Assembly (NCBI GenBank): GCA_014925825.1
Contig: JACGCK010000006.1
Coordinates: forward strand, 992,001-1,056,000
Direction: 5' to 3'
Length of the DNA stretch: 64,000 nt
From: Pholiota molesta
Lineage: Eukaryota; Basidiomycota; Agaricomycetes; Agaricales; Strophariaceae
The position numbers and the translations under genes are program-made. Below, piece by piece: positions 26,544 to 37,276 of this stretch; position 1 is the first letter of the stretch, and the number at the start of each line of letters is the position of its first letter. The notes beneath the pieces are model-generated. The model ran no database searches. It had not been told where the DNA came from and was given only the letters and a program-made list of their open reading frames with translations.

Positions 26544-26672
26544 TGATCTTCACCCAGAACACCAGGGACGAGTACGTAGCTCTTAGTGCTCCTACTTCTA
26601 CTTGTGGTCTATGCTCACTTTTTCCTTGCAGCTACCTCAGTGACCTCGTATTCTCTCTCCTGAACCATTAGA
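26544..26672 (+). CDS. Arginine attenuator peptide uORF of CPA1
   Basis: Upstream ORF in the CPA1 leader. Exon 1 (26544-26572) and exon 2 (26633-26672) are joined across a 60-bp GTACGT...TTGCAG intron to give the 22-residue peptide MIFTQNTRDDYLSDLVFSLL then NH and TAG. DYLSD followed by exactly eight residues and a stop is the arrangement of the fungal arginine attenuator peptide (Neurospora arg-2, yeast CPA1), which stalls ribosomes at its own stop codon when arginine is high. The uORF stop lies 27 nt before the CPA1 ATG. The intron is a multiple of three and has no stop in frame, so an unspliced transcript would read a 42-residue peptide with Ser-Tyr instead of Asp-Tyr. The identification is strong; the regulatory effect of splicing is inference. 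Confidence 0.85.
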
Positions 26673-26699
26673 TCCCAAAAGCCAAGCCAACCAGCCAAT

Positions 26700-28213
26700 A
26701 TGTTTGCCCGTTATATAGCCCGTGTGCCAGCCCTCTCGCGCGGCCTCGCCACCCATGCTGGGCCCGCTATCGCGGTACCCGCCACCCTACACCTCAAGTC
26801 GGGACAGTCCTTTTACGGCAAGTCCTTTGGAGCTCCAAGGAGCATCTATGGCGAGACGGTGTTCTCCACCTCTATCACCTCATGTCAGTGTTCTTTTCCC
26901 ACCTTCACATCCATGGCGCAATATCTTACTTTTACGTTAAAATATAGACACCGAATCCATGACCGATCCTTCCTACCGCGGCCAGATTTTGGTCTTCACC
27001 AGCCCGCTCATCGGCAACTACGGTGTGCCTGCTAACGATGCCCCATTCGACTCCCAGGATGTAGGTGTCGTGCTCGAGTCTAAGGGCATCCAAGCAGCCG
27101 CGATCATCGTCGGCGATGTCGCCGAGCGCTTCTCACATTACAAGGCCGTCGAGTCCCTGGCGGCATGGTGCCAACGTCATAATATCCCAGGTATTACGGG
27201 TGTTGATACCCGCGCAATCACAACCCTTCTACGTGACCAGGGCACGACGCTCGGCCGCATTGCGGTTGGTGAGGATACAGCGCTCCCTGCGCCCGACGCG
27301 GAGGAGTACTGGGATCCTTCGAAGGAGAACCTGGTCGACCAAGTCTCGACGAAGACCCCATATGTGCTGAATGCGGGGGGCAGTATCAAGATTGCGGTAC
27401 TCGACTTTGGCGCCAAGGCAAACATCCTGCGGTCGCTCGTGCGCCGCGACGCCGAGGTCACGGTGTTCCCTTGGAACTTCGATTTCAACACTGTCAGGGA
27501 TCAATATGATGGCCTGTTCTTGACCAATGGCCCTGGTGACCCTGCACACTGCATGGATGCGGCGCTCAAGCTCAGGCGTACACTCACGGAGTGGAACAAG
27601 CCTATTTTTGGTATTTGCATGGGACACCAGATTATTGGCATGGCTGCTGGCTTGGACGCATACCGCATGACGTTTGGGAACCGAGGTCACAACCAGCCAG
27701 TGTTGGCGCTTGCTTCTGCGGGCTCCATCAAAGCTGGCCGAGTATATGTCACGAGGTATGTGCAGCCCTACCCACCCACGGCTTCTTGTGTGAGCAATTA
27801 CGAACAAGTACTGATGATAAATTTATCTTGTAGTCAAAATCACCAGTACGCGTTGAAGCTCCAGGAGCCATTCCCACAGGGTTGGGAGCCATTCTTCATC
27901 AACTGCAACGACTCATCGGTGGAGGGCATCAAGTCGACAGTGGAGTCCGGCAAGAAGGTATGGGGAGTGCAGTTCCACCCTGAGAGTGCTGGTGGGCCGC
28001 TTGATACCATTGAGGTGTGTTTAATTTTTCTCTTTCCTGGTATGCTGCGCATTGTTGCTGATCTGGTTTGTTTATGTACAGATGTTCACGGACTTCGTGT
28101 CGGAGTGCAAGGCACACAAGGCTTCCCTGGGACTCGATGTGAGTAGCGCTGCGGAGGTTTTGGCGAAGGTGCAGACGCCAGTGCAGCGCGTCGCTGTCGC
28201 TGCTGCTGCTTAA
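26700..28213 (+). CDS. CPA1: Carbamoyl-phosphate synthase, arginine-specific, small (glutaminase) chain
   Basis: Glutamine amidotransferase subunit that supplies ammonia to the large chain for carbamoyl phosphate and arginine synthesis, in mitochondria in most filamentous fungi. The N-terminus MFARYIARVPALSRGLATHA is basic and Ser/Ala-rich, consistent with a mitochondrial presequence. The small-chain N-domain follows (LHLKSGQSFYGKSFGAPRSI; after an intron, MTDPSYRGQILVFTSPLIGN and YGVPANDAPFDSQ). The class I glutaminase domain has FLTNGPGDP, the nucleophile motif GICMGHQIIG, and the His/Glu pair in GVQFHPESAGGP. The last exon reads MFTDFVSECKAHKA and ends RVAVAAAA. Four exons are in phase, all intact. 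It is preceded by an attenuator uORF, so translation is expected to fall when arginine is abundant. Confidence 0.96.
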
Positions 28214-28515
28214 ATGACTGAGGGAAAAAAAGAAGTAATACTGATTCCTGAATTTTTTGTATAATTTTCTGATTGCTTGATTCGATTGACTTGTCTAACT
28301 CATATAATGTTCATGTTTCTTCTGTACCTTGCTATACCAATCAAAGACTATTCATGTCGTATGAAAAGCTTCCTGCATGAATGATCAAGCTTTCAAATCC
28401 CAAAATCCATTCATTGCGTACTTACTTAGCAGGGGTGGTGATCGTGACCAAATCAGATTGGATACAAGCCCCTTGACCTTAAAGTGACTTTGGAATAAAC
28501 CACCACTGGACCACC
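28214..28515. other. Short intergenic spacer
   Basis: AT-rich 3' flank of CPA1 and promoter of the BSD-domain gene. Nothing else was seen. Confidence 0.4.
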
Positions 28516-30317
28516 ATGAACTTTCTAGACTCATATGACATCGCGCCTCGAGCGCCGACACCAAACCCTGCAGACGCCCCGTCGTCTGCGCCGCCCTCTC
28601 TCAACGAGGAGGTGAACGAGGTCATTGGCCAATTAGGCCGTTTCTGGGGCGGATTCCGGAAACAGGTGCGTACATGTTTCCTTTTCAAAGCATCCCCAAT
28701 GCCATGCCATGCTACACATATGGTTGTTTCGAGCATTCATTGAACATTAGCATTCCTATTCCATTTTCTTTATATCTGGTCTATAATCCCGAGTTCCCCG
28801 TTCCTGACATCTCCTTCCTCTCCCTCCGTAGAGTCAAACGGCGCTGCAGGCAGCGCGTAAGGACTTTGGCGAAGTGGTCGTGCAGGCGCAGAAGGAAATA
28901 GCCAAGTATACTGCTCCGGAGGAGACGGCGGAGGGGTCGGGGTCGGGCGAGACATTGAAGGCGGCTGAAGGGAGCGCGGATGCTGCTGCTGCTACTGCAG
29001 GATCAAGCAGCACATCAGACGATCCAACGTCTTCGTCTGCTGATCTTGTCCCTGATTCCACCACCGTCAACACCCCTCAAGACACCACCCGGGACACCGC
29101 CAACACCACCCATTTCACGGCACCCACGTCCCTATTCGCCCGCCTCCAATCCGCCCTCCCGCCTACCATCGTCGCCTCTGTCCAAACAATCTCGCATCCG
29201 TGCAGAGCAACCTCCAAACCAACCTCGCAAATGTGCAAACGACCCTCACGCAGACCGACCTCACCGCCCTGCGCGCACAGGCAGAGGAGCTCGCGCTGCG
29301 CAGCGAGGCGCGCCTGCGCGACGTCGTGCGCGAGGCCGGCGACGTGCTGCGCGACGCGGTGAAGTCGTGCCCCCGGAGGACGCAGACGGCGCCGCTGGCG
29401 CGGGCGGGGGTATGGAACTGCTGGGCAGCACACCCGGCCTGGCATGGGACGGCGCGGACATGTGGATGCTGCCCGGCGAGGGGAGCAGCCGCCGCGCCTC
29501 CACGGAGGGCAGTCGGCGCGCGAGCAGCGCGAGCGGCAGCGGTGCGGAGACGCAGACCTCGGTGGCTACGCGCGCGGAGGCGCTGCTGCGGCGCCTCGCG
29601 CGTGAGCCGGCTATCGTGCGGCACGACCCCGAGGCGGAGGAGGGTGTGCGCGAGAGGTACTATGCGTGGCGCGCGGAGGAAGGGGGGTTGGAGAGCGCGG
29701 AGTGGGCGGCGCGGATTGAGAAGGCGCGTGAAGATCCTGTCGATGGGGCGGCGGTGAAGCAGCTGGAGGAGTCATTAGGTTGGTCTTCTGTTCTTTCTTG
29801 ACATTGGGAAAAGTCGATTCATTGGTGTTGTAGTGCCCTTCGAGATGACGAAGGACGATTTCTGGCTGCGATTTTTCTTCCGGACGTACCAGATCAAGGC
29901 TGAAGAGGAGAAACGCAAGGCACTGCTGCAAAGTGAGTCTCGGACATCTATACTCGCTGTCCTACACTACACTCCGATCCATGCACCATCTTACCCTGCT
30001 GTAAACTCATGGAATCTAACCTTTCTATTTCTTTAGGTACGGCAGACACCGACGAAGACTTCAGCTGGGAAGACGAGGACGAGGACGAGGATGCACCGAC
30101 TACCACGAGTAAAGTCCCGACGCAAACGCTCGATGTGCCAGTGCAAAACACTGGTCAGAGCAGCAGCAGACCTGGGCGTGTAGGCAGCTCTGATAGTTTT
30201 GACCTCGTGTCAGCGTCGCAGAGCGTTGCCGGGGATGCGCCTGCGGGGCCCGTGGAGGCGGTGGCGGAGAAGAAGAGTGCAGAGACAGAGGAGGATGGTG
30301 ATAGCGATTGGGAGTGA
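28516..30317 (+). CDS. BSD-domain protein (two single-base frame breaks)
   Basis: Starts MNFLDSYDIAPRAPTPNPAD; exon 1 ends GRFWGGFRKQ and exon 2 begins with a Gln-rich helix (AARKDFGEVVVQAQKEIAKY). The middle is Ser/Thr-rich and then helical with repeats of LQTNLANVQTTL type. Near the C-terminus, VPFEMTKDDFWLRFFFRTY followed by QIKAEEEKRKAL is the BSD domain signature (F..F...WxRFFFR). The tail is acidic (SWEDEDEDED) and the last residues are DSDWE, typical of fungal BSD proteins related to SYAP1/Dos2. The frame shifts by minus one at about 29184 (AAAA read as AAA) and again at about 29363 (AAGG read as AAG). No other defect is visible, so consensus errors are more likely than a pseudogene. 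Confidence 0.8.
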
Positions 30318-30746
30318 TGTGCTCGATCCACTATGATATTGTTTTCTTGTTCGCCTTAGTGTATATTACCTCTATTTCTTGAGCATCTTTGGTGTGCAGG
30401 ATGGGAATTCGGAAATGAGGGTTGGTTGGGTGTGTGCTTTTGTATTTTATCTTTATTCCTCTTCGCTACACTCAAATACACCGTTTATAATGTGCTAGTC
30501 TTCACGAGAGTGTGGAATCCAGGATAATACTCACTACTAATCATAAACCGAATCGCATATGTAGCTATGGCTGCGAAGATGCGACAAACAATGATACTGG
30601 TCTTGCACTTTATTTATGTCAAATTTATGTACAACAAAAATGGGCTTTAGAAACGTTACATAGTATCAAAATACACGATCTTCAGAAGTAGCTTTCCTGC
30701 AATGGATACACGAAAATCGTTATTTAAGGCACAGATCGACGTTGGA
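30318..30746. other. Convergent 3' intergenic region
   Basis: AT-rich sequence between the ends of two convergent genes. No feature was recognised. Confidence 0.4.
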
Positions 30747-32617
30747 TCACTGGTGGCCAAAGATATTCGTGGGCTTGTACGGCTCCTCGATGTACTTGAT
30801 CTCCTCTTCTGTCAGCTTGACATGAACACCAGCTGAAAAGGGAATTGCAGTTTCAGCATTGAAAAAGGTCAGAAATCGGACTCAAAATCAAAAGTACTCA
30901 CCTATGATATCTTCCAAGTTTTTCAGACTAGTGGTTCCGACAATGGGAGCAGAAACTCCTGAAATCGTGCCCTTAGTATTATTATTCTATGTCAATTATC
31001 AGAGCGCTAGACAAACCGTCTTTTGAAAGGACCCAAGCGATTCCAACTTGAGCCATACTGATATCTCGCTTTTTGGCAATTTCTTCAACTCTGAGACCGA
31101 GTAGGTAGTTAGATCACTGGCCACAAAGAAGCTATGTATCAAATATACCTGGACAAGATTCCCTCGGTACCTGGGGCTTCGAAATACCTTTTTATGGCCC
31201 TGTATATTCCATCAATATGGAGATCATAACTAGAAGGTATCATTAATACTACCAATCGCTGTCTCCGCGCTTTGTTTTCTCTGTGAGAGGTCGGGTTACC
31301 AAACCTCGAGCGAGCGGGGACCATGGGATGGAGCCAACTCCGAAATGCTAATATATGGGAGATCAATCGTCATTTATAGGCACTAATGGACAGAGACGAA
31401 GCATACCTTGAGTGTAGGAAAAACTTCTCGCTCCTCCTCGCGGTATAAAACATTGTAATGATTTTGCATGGAGATGAAAGGAGTGAGTTTGTTGTTGATA
31501 GCGTAGTCTGAGCATTGAAACTATTAGTTTTTGTGCTGCATATAGTCTTAGACATGGTCACAAACTTTGCATGGCATGGACTAAACAAAGATCCTTAGTA
31601 AACATACAAAAACTCAAGAGAAATAGCTTACACTGGTAAGCGTAACAGGAGCTCATTCCGATGTAACGTACATAGCCTGCTTGAACAATGTCATGGAGGG
31701 CTTGCATCTGCGTGATAAATAACCTTAATACTGCACTTTGATAAGATAACTGGGATCGCATATATTCTTACCGTCTCCTCGATGGGGTTTCGTAGTCAAA
31801 TCGATGGCCTAAGTATTCAATAACAGGATCAGAAGGACGAAGATCAGGAAAATCCAAGGAAAACCGACATTGGAGGAGGTCAAGTAATCGAGTTGTAGGC
31901 GCTCCAGACTGTGCTTGACAGATTCAAAGATGTGCTGGAACCCTGCTTCAGCAATTAAAAGAAACGGATATCGAGGTATGAACCTTGCGACTGAGCCGTG
32001 CTGGTTAATATAGCCAACATCGTCGGGGTTGATGCCGGTGCCAAAGAACATCGTACCATATTCACGAGCGACTGTGCCATGGAGCTAAATCGAATTAATG
32101 GGTAAAGGACTGCTATCTTCGCCTAATGCCTAAGTTCACCTTGGTCATGATAACGATTTCGTCGCGCGGAAGCTTCAATTCTTTGATAGCCTTCCCTAGG
32201 ATCACCTCAGAGAGGCCATTGGAGTAAACCTGGAAATTCAAACATTAGCGACGGTAGCACCTTTCATGATGGTGAAATGTACATTGGCTGTATCGAATGA
32301 CTGGATACCAGCATCGTATCTATTGAAGTCGTCGGAATGATTAGATGGTGCATATATATGGAATGAAGATAAGATAAAAACCCCTTACGCCGCTTTGATA
32401 TGCTTAATAGCCTCCTCTTCACCTAAGACCCAATCTTGCCACTCAGGACTTCCATATTGCATCGTCCCGAGAATGATTTTGGAAATCTTGAGACCCGAAT
32501 TGCCTAAACGGACTACGCGATCTTATGCATCAGCGAAATGAAAAGGAGGAATGGGTTGGAAAACGGCATACCATAGGGCACTTTGGCGTTTGGCTTTGCA
32601 GCAGAGGCGTCAGTCAT
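30747..32617 (-). CDS. Aldo/keto reductase, yeast-type (three frame breaks)
   Basis: NADPH-dependent reductase of aldehydes or ketones (aryl-alcohol dehydrogenase-like group). It begins [16 protein letters not shown]; the next exons give [18 protein letters not shown] and [13 protein letters not shown] (catalytic Asp and Tyr in DTAN-Y), then DEIVIMTK (catalytic Lys). Further exons are [68 protein letters not shown] and [20 protein letters not shown]. The C-terminus reads [16 protein letters not shown]. The conserved frame is lost at about 31995 (CC to C), 31880 (GG to G) and 31785 (one C lost from a C run), each by one base; the splice sites around them are good. Probably a functional gene in the organism. 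Confidence 0.85.
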
Positions 32618-33862
32618 GTTTGATTGCTGGTAAAAGTGCACAAGTGAGAAGAATTCGTATGTTATCTAGGAGGTCTGTCCCAAGGTCCTATTCTTATATG
32701 ACAGAAGAAACGGATAATAACTATCCGGCATTTGGATTGAAGTCTGAGAAATCGCCATGGCTTGCAGAAGATTGCGTGACTGGTACATATGACCTGAAGT
32801 GAACATTATTAGAACGTCCAAAGAACGTCAGTAGCAAGCGAATCCAACCTTCCATCAAGCTGCAAACTTGTTGTTTTTGGGACAATGGGAATGCGCTTTG
32901 ATTGACCTGTGAAGTTATCGATGCTTGCAACTTCCTCGTTGTAAGAGTATATGGATCGTATTGTTGGATGGATGGACAGACAATACTGTTCAACTTGAAA
33001 TTGCAGGTCCCGAGCGGCGGCGGGCAGTGATGCGGATTTTCGGCTCGGCTCCTGGGATTCAATACGGCGCGTGAGGCCGGAGACGCTGTGACTTTTTGCG
33101 CTTGACGTTCATTGTAACTTGTAAGTATCCCAAATCGACATCGTCGTGGATTCCAACTTGGGCGCTATTCCCTTATCTTTTGTTCTATGGCTGTCATGTG
33201 TCTATCGAGCGAGGTATTCTGTCAACAGGGACAGCCGTAACGCAACAAACCTCTCTTGCCAACGGGCCTGTATCTAGTGGCAGTATACTTCGAGTGGCAA
33301 ATAAGCTACAGCGCCGGGTTACGGTAGCCTCTTCGTCAAGGACAGCCGCCCAGAAGCAAAATGCACTTATGTGCCTGCGCTTCCTTCTCAGGTATGACAA
33401 ACTCTTGTTTTCTGACGTCAACCTTGCGATGACCTCTGTCAGAGTATTAACGCAATCAAAATATCTGGCAGAGTAATCCCACAGCAAATTACACGAGCCA
33501 TGCCCACAGATTATATACGACCAACAACTTACAATAATAGCCTTCTTTTCGAAACAAAAGCTGTGAAATCAAGCAACTCGGCGATATTGTGAACTTCCCC
33601 CCTTTCAATCGCCTCTGCCGGGTAAGCATTATAGATTGTTCTCTTTATAACTTGGCATAGCCGGCCTTTCCCCATTGACAGAAACGCCAATTGTTGTCTC
33701 CACTCCCTTTCACCCGTTCGCCGTACACTCTACAGTGGCATAGTTCTGGGATCTTCTCCTCCCACTAGCGACTGTCGTAAGCGTGGACAATTATTGGCCC
33801 TAAGCGTCTGCGCTTCTCATTGCTTCGGCCTTTTTTGTGTGTGTTCTTATAAGAGGGGGCGC
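32618..33862. other. Intergenic
   Basis: About 1.2 kb of shared upstream sequence between the aldo/keto reductase (-) and the F-box gene (+). Short opposing frames at 33096-33487 have no recognisable content. Confidence 0.35.
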
Positions 33863-34864
33863 ATGTTAGTGTCCGTCGACCGTTCTTCGTTCCTTACCAT
33901 GCGGAAGCACTTTGCCCTGTCACATCTCCCTCTCGAGCTGGCTCTTGAAATTCTTCGCCTGGCAGCATCGCCCAGCGCCCATTGTACTCAAAAGAGTTCC
34001 GACGCCGTTGTATATACCACCGCATGCATCCTTGCGCGCGTGTCCCACAATGTCCGCCATGCGATCATGCCACACCTCCTTCACACTGTTGTCTTCAGGA
34101 CGCAGCAGTCCCTTGATTTATTCCTCGATACCCTTGAGCAGCAAAATCATTTCGCGGCCACCAATTCGACCCTCAAAATCGACTACAGGAGATATGTCCG
34201 CCGTATCTGGAGCTCGGAGTGCTTCGAACCCGTTCTAAATCAACATAAAGATAGCTACCGCAACTACAGCCTTCTCTCACCCATCTTCATCAATGCCTAT
34301 GACATTGGCCTTACAAAAAATTCTATGCATCTATTGCATGAAGTTTTAGACGGAAGATTCATATCTTCGGTTCACCCGTCGGGGTGGAACTGCAAACGCG
34401 TCACTATCGCTGGGAACGAGCATCTGAGGTGGAACGGGATGGTGGCGACTGAAGCCGGCCACTCATTCCTCCGCCAACTTACGCATTTCACATTGTGGTC
34501 AAACCCGACCCATGCCCAGGCGCCGGGGATCGGTGTATCGGCCAACAACATTCCCGCTGGCGTTCACAAAGTACCCTTGGATTATATGCCCAATCTCACC
34601 CACTTCGCGTTCACCCTCAACGCGTTCGATTCATGCTCGAACACGGTGCCCGTCTATGTTTATATACTGCCGCCGGCGCTCCGCGGGTCTGGGGAGGGTG
34701 GCAAACTGGTGCGAAAATGGTTGTCGGGCGATATACAACTGGACTCCAATGCATTTGTTCGTCATCTCCGACTGCGTGATTCGAATAATGTCACTTTTGC
34801 TCCTGCATTCTACAAGGGGACAACAACTCATGGGAGCAGAGAAGACCGCGAAGCACTCTCGTAA
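33863..34864 (+). CDS. F-box-like protein
   Basis: Single-exon gene of about 333 residues. The first ATG (33863) gives MLVSVDRSSFLTMRKHF; a second in-frame ATG at 33899 begins MRKHFALSHL and may be the real start. The F-box core LSHLPLELALEILRLAAS sits at the N-terminus, followed by ILARVSHNVRHAIMPHLLHT, the usual 'CR.....P.LY' continuation of mushroom F-box proteins. The remaining 230 residues resemble degenerate leucine-rich segments (LTHFTLWSNP, MPNLTHFAFTLNAF). Such proteins act as substrate receptors of SCF ubiquitin ligases and form large lineage-specific families in Agaricomycetes. Frame intact; substrate unknown. Confidence 0.7.
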   Translation: MLVSVDRSSFLTMRKHFALSHLPLELALEILRLAASPSAHCTQKSSDAVVYTTACILARVSHNVRHAIMPHLLHTVVFRTQQSLDLFLDTLEQQNHFAATNSTLKIDYRRYVRRIWSSECFEPVLNQHKDSYRNYSLLSPIFINAYDIGLTKNSMHLLHEVLDGRFISSVHPSGWNCKRVTIAGNEHLRWNGMVATEAGHSFLRQLTHFTLWSNPTHAQAPGIGVSANNIPAGVHKVPLDYMPNLTHFAFTLNAFDSCSNTVPVYVYILPPALRGSGEGGKLVRKWLSGDIQLDSNAFVRHLRLRDSNNVTFAPAFYKGTTTHGSREDREALS

Positions 34865-35216
34865 TACACAACAAGTATCTAAGTAGGCGACATTAGAATA
34901 GTTGTGCACTATAAATATACATGCATTTCATTGAAGTTGATCAGTGGCACTCATCCCGCTCTTCTTCACATTCAGCCTTCTTGTCGATACATATAGATAC
35001 TTCCCACATTCAGATCAATTTCAGTGCACAAGATAATGGAAAGCGTGTCATGTTTGAAGCAATGTGATATATGTAACAAGATTGCAATGAATGGAAGATA
35101 ATACTTATAGTACAGTAAAAGTGGGGAAAGATGTAGGTGATGTACCTAAAATGAAACCAAGACCTGAAACCAGAGCAAATGATCCAGAAAGCATATACGA
35201 AAGAATGAAAGCACTA
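34865..35216. other. Convergent 3' intergenic region
   Basis: AT-rich sequence between convergent genes; nothing recognised. Confidence 0.4.
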
Positions 35217-36486
35217 TCAATTTAGATTTTGCAGCTTCATCCACTCCTTGTCATTGGCATTAAAATCAACACCCTTCTTTTTCCACCATTCTCGTGCAGC
35301 ATCTCCAGGAATAATCGACTCCTCCAGCGCCTCCTCAATATCACACATCCGGTATTGAATAGCAAGCCCCGACTTATCCCACCACTCGAGACCTCAGGCC
35401 TATTATGCCGCGTGGCGCCCGTCAGCGCCTCCTGATCAAAACAAGGGTGAGGCCGCTGCCGAGCCACCACTGCAGCACCTCGACCTTGCCGTGGCAGCTC
35501 GCATGCTGCAGCGCATGCCGATCGTACTTGGGATCGAGCTGCGAGCGCGCCCACCACTCGAGCACGTCGACGTTCCCCGCGGTGCTCGCCATGTCCATCA
35601 CGCGGCCGAGCTTGAGCGGCAGCGCGCGCGTCTCGTGCTGCCGTTTCCACCAGTCGAGCACCGCCATCTGGTTCTTGGCGCTCGCGTACTCGAGCGCCGC
35701 CTCGGTGTATTCGAATTGGTGGCCGCAGTTGAGCCACCAATCTAGGGAGTCGACGTGTCCGTTCCGGGAGGCGCGGTCGACGGCCTCGGCCACGGAGCCT
35801 CGTTTCGGCGGGGGGATGAGATCGGGGTGCTGCTCGAAGCCGTGCTTCCACCACGAAAGAACGTTCAGGCGACCGTGCCGTGATGCTTTAATGGGGATGA
35901 GGTCGTCCTCGAAGACGTCGAGGAACATTTTATGATGTTGCGAGAGGAAATATTCGAGGACGTTGACGTAGCCGAATCGGACAGCGACGGTGGCACCTGT
36001 TTTTGTCAGGGGGTTTTCCGAACTGGGCTTTGCTTTCCGGATGAGGGGAAGATGACCTGTTATGACCGCGCGGTCCGTACGGGTGGCGCGAGTCCAATCT
36101 AGAGGTTGCGGTAGTGATGTGGGGATGCCTACAGCCTGTGCCAGCTCCCAGTCGCCCACATGTTCCATAATATCGATGAGAATCTCGACAGGCAGGTCCG
36201 GGGTCATAGACTGGCGCTGGCTGGCCGATAGCGTTGGCGAAGATGTCGAGGCGTGATCAAGCTCGGCGGGGAAATGATACGTGTGGAGGTCATGGTTGGA
36301 AAGGCGCGAGGCTAATTCTGCGTCGGTGCCGATAGTTGGCAGGTTGCGCACTTTGAGAAAGAGGACGAGTTCGGAGTGTGTGAGGCGCTGATAGGCCATC
36401 TGAACTTGCGCCAACGGCGAGGCCTCGAGCTAGAGAACGTAACTGAGCGACGAAAAAGGACAAGAAACCAAGCTACTTACCGCCAT
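35217..36486 (-). CDS. SAP-like / F-box-like protein with ankyrin-type LxWW repeats (two frame breaks)
   Basis: A two-codon first exon (ATGGCG, then GTAAGT) splices to LEASPLAQVQMAYQRL. An SAP-like segment follows (LTHSELVLFLKVRNLPTIGT, then DAELASRLSNHDL), then an F-box-like helix (TPDLPVEILIDIMEHVG). The rest is six to seven repeats of about 34 residues, each with a Leu-x-Trp-Trp motif: VLSWWKHG, SLDWWLNCG, VLDWWKRQ, VLEWWARSQ and VLQWWLGSG, with intervening A-x-x-x-Gly-(H/N)-V helices as in ankyrin repeats. The C-terminal part is displaced by one base at about 35440 (a run of five A/T read as four) and again at about 35391. The original end, after REWWKKKGVDFNANDKEW, is KLQNLN. It probably acts as a protein-binding adaptor. 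Confidence 0.7.
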
Positions 36487-36735
36487 TCTGAGGGGAACGG
36501 TGAGCGACAACGGTAGGAGTTGAAAGGCAGGCTCGATGCATTGCCAAGAATGCCTCCACTATAGCACGTGCTGTTCCACATTTATTCCCCGGCAAATCGG
36601 TGCTCCTCCCGACCCTTCATCTGCCTTGTAATGAAACTCTGGAATGCGCGATGCGGCTATCTCATTCTCATTAAGACAGACTCGATATCTCGGCATAGTT
36701 CTATCCAACTCATGAAGCTCAATTCAGCACAGTGC

Positions 36736-37143
36736 TCAGCGGCGGGCGCCCAGGTGGCGCAGTTGTCGCAGATTGTGTGTTATTTCCCTGTCATGCAATA
36801 ATCGCAGCCTCCGCATATGCCCCACCAGCTCCTCCCATGAATCCACGTCCACCTCGACAAACTTCACTTCCTCAGCATCAAACGTCGCCTGCAGATAGAG
36901 CGCCGTTGTGCCATTAAGCAGCCCAAATTTGCTCTTCAAGTACAAGAGGCGTTCTGGATCGTTATCAGAAACGCTGCTGGCGTTAAGAACTCCTGAACTC
37001 ACCCTGCCGTTCATAGCTGACAATCGCCCCCTTCCTATAGCCATGACGCGGTTCGAGAATTCCACCATTACTGGCTTCGTGTTGGGGGGGTTGGTACTCG
37101 CAATGAACGCCTGCAGCACCTCTCCGATCCCTGCCGCGAACAT
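36736..37143 (-). CDS. Unassigned protein, exon or short gene
   Basis: The frame from ATG at 37143 encodes 135 residues: MFAAGIGEVLQAFIASTNPP, a Val-rich middle (KPVMVEFSNRVMAI), LYLKSKFGLLNGTTALYLQA and KFVEVDVDSWEELVGHMRRL before the stop. The frame stays open upstream to about 37262 (HPRNGFERLPRKIEHESL), so an earlier exon is likely. The sequence looks like a real alpha/beta protein but I do not recognise the family. Confidence 0.4.
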   Translation of the reverse strand: MFAAGIGEVLQAFIASTNPPNTKPVMVEFSNRVMAIGRGRLSAMNGRVSSGVLNASSVSDNDPERLLYLKSKFGLLNGTTALYLQATFDAEEVKFVEVDVDSWEELVGHMRRLRLLHDREITHNLRQLRHLGARR

Positions 37144-37276
37144 ATTGCTCGAATGGCTGAGGTCGGTCAGCGATTCATGTTCGATTTTACGGGGGAGTCT
37201 CTCGAAGCCATTACGCGGATGCTTGACGGCTGTGAGTGATTCGAGTGGATGGATGACATTGCTGCTATGTACTTAG

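Noticed and set aside
28980..29801. Separate 273-codon gene within the BSD locus
   Set aside because: Its second half is the continuation of the BSD protein after two one-base losses; its first half is an out-of-frame shadow.
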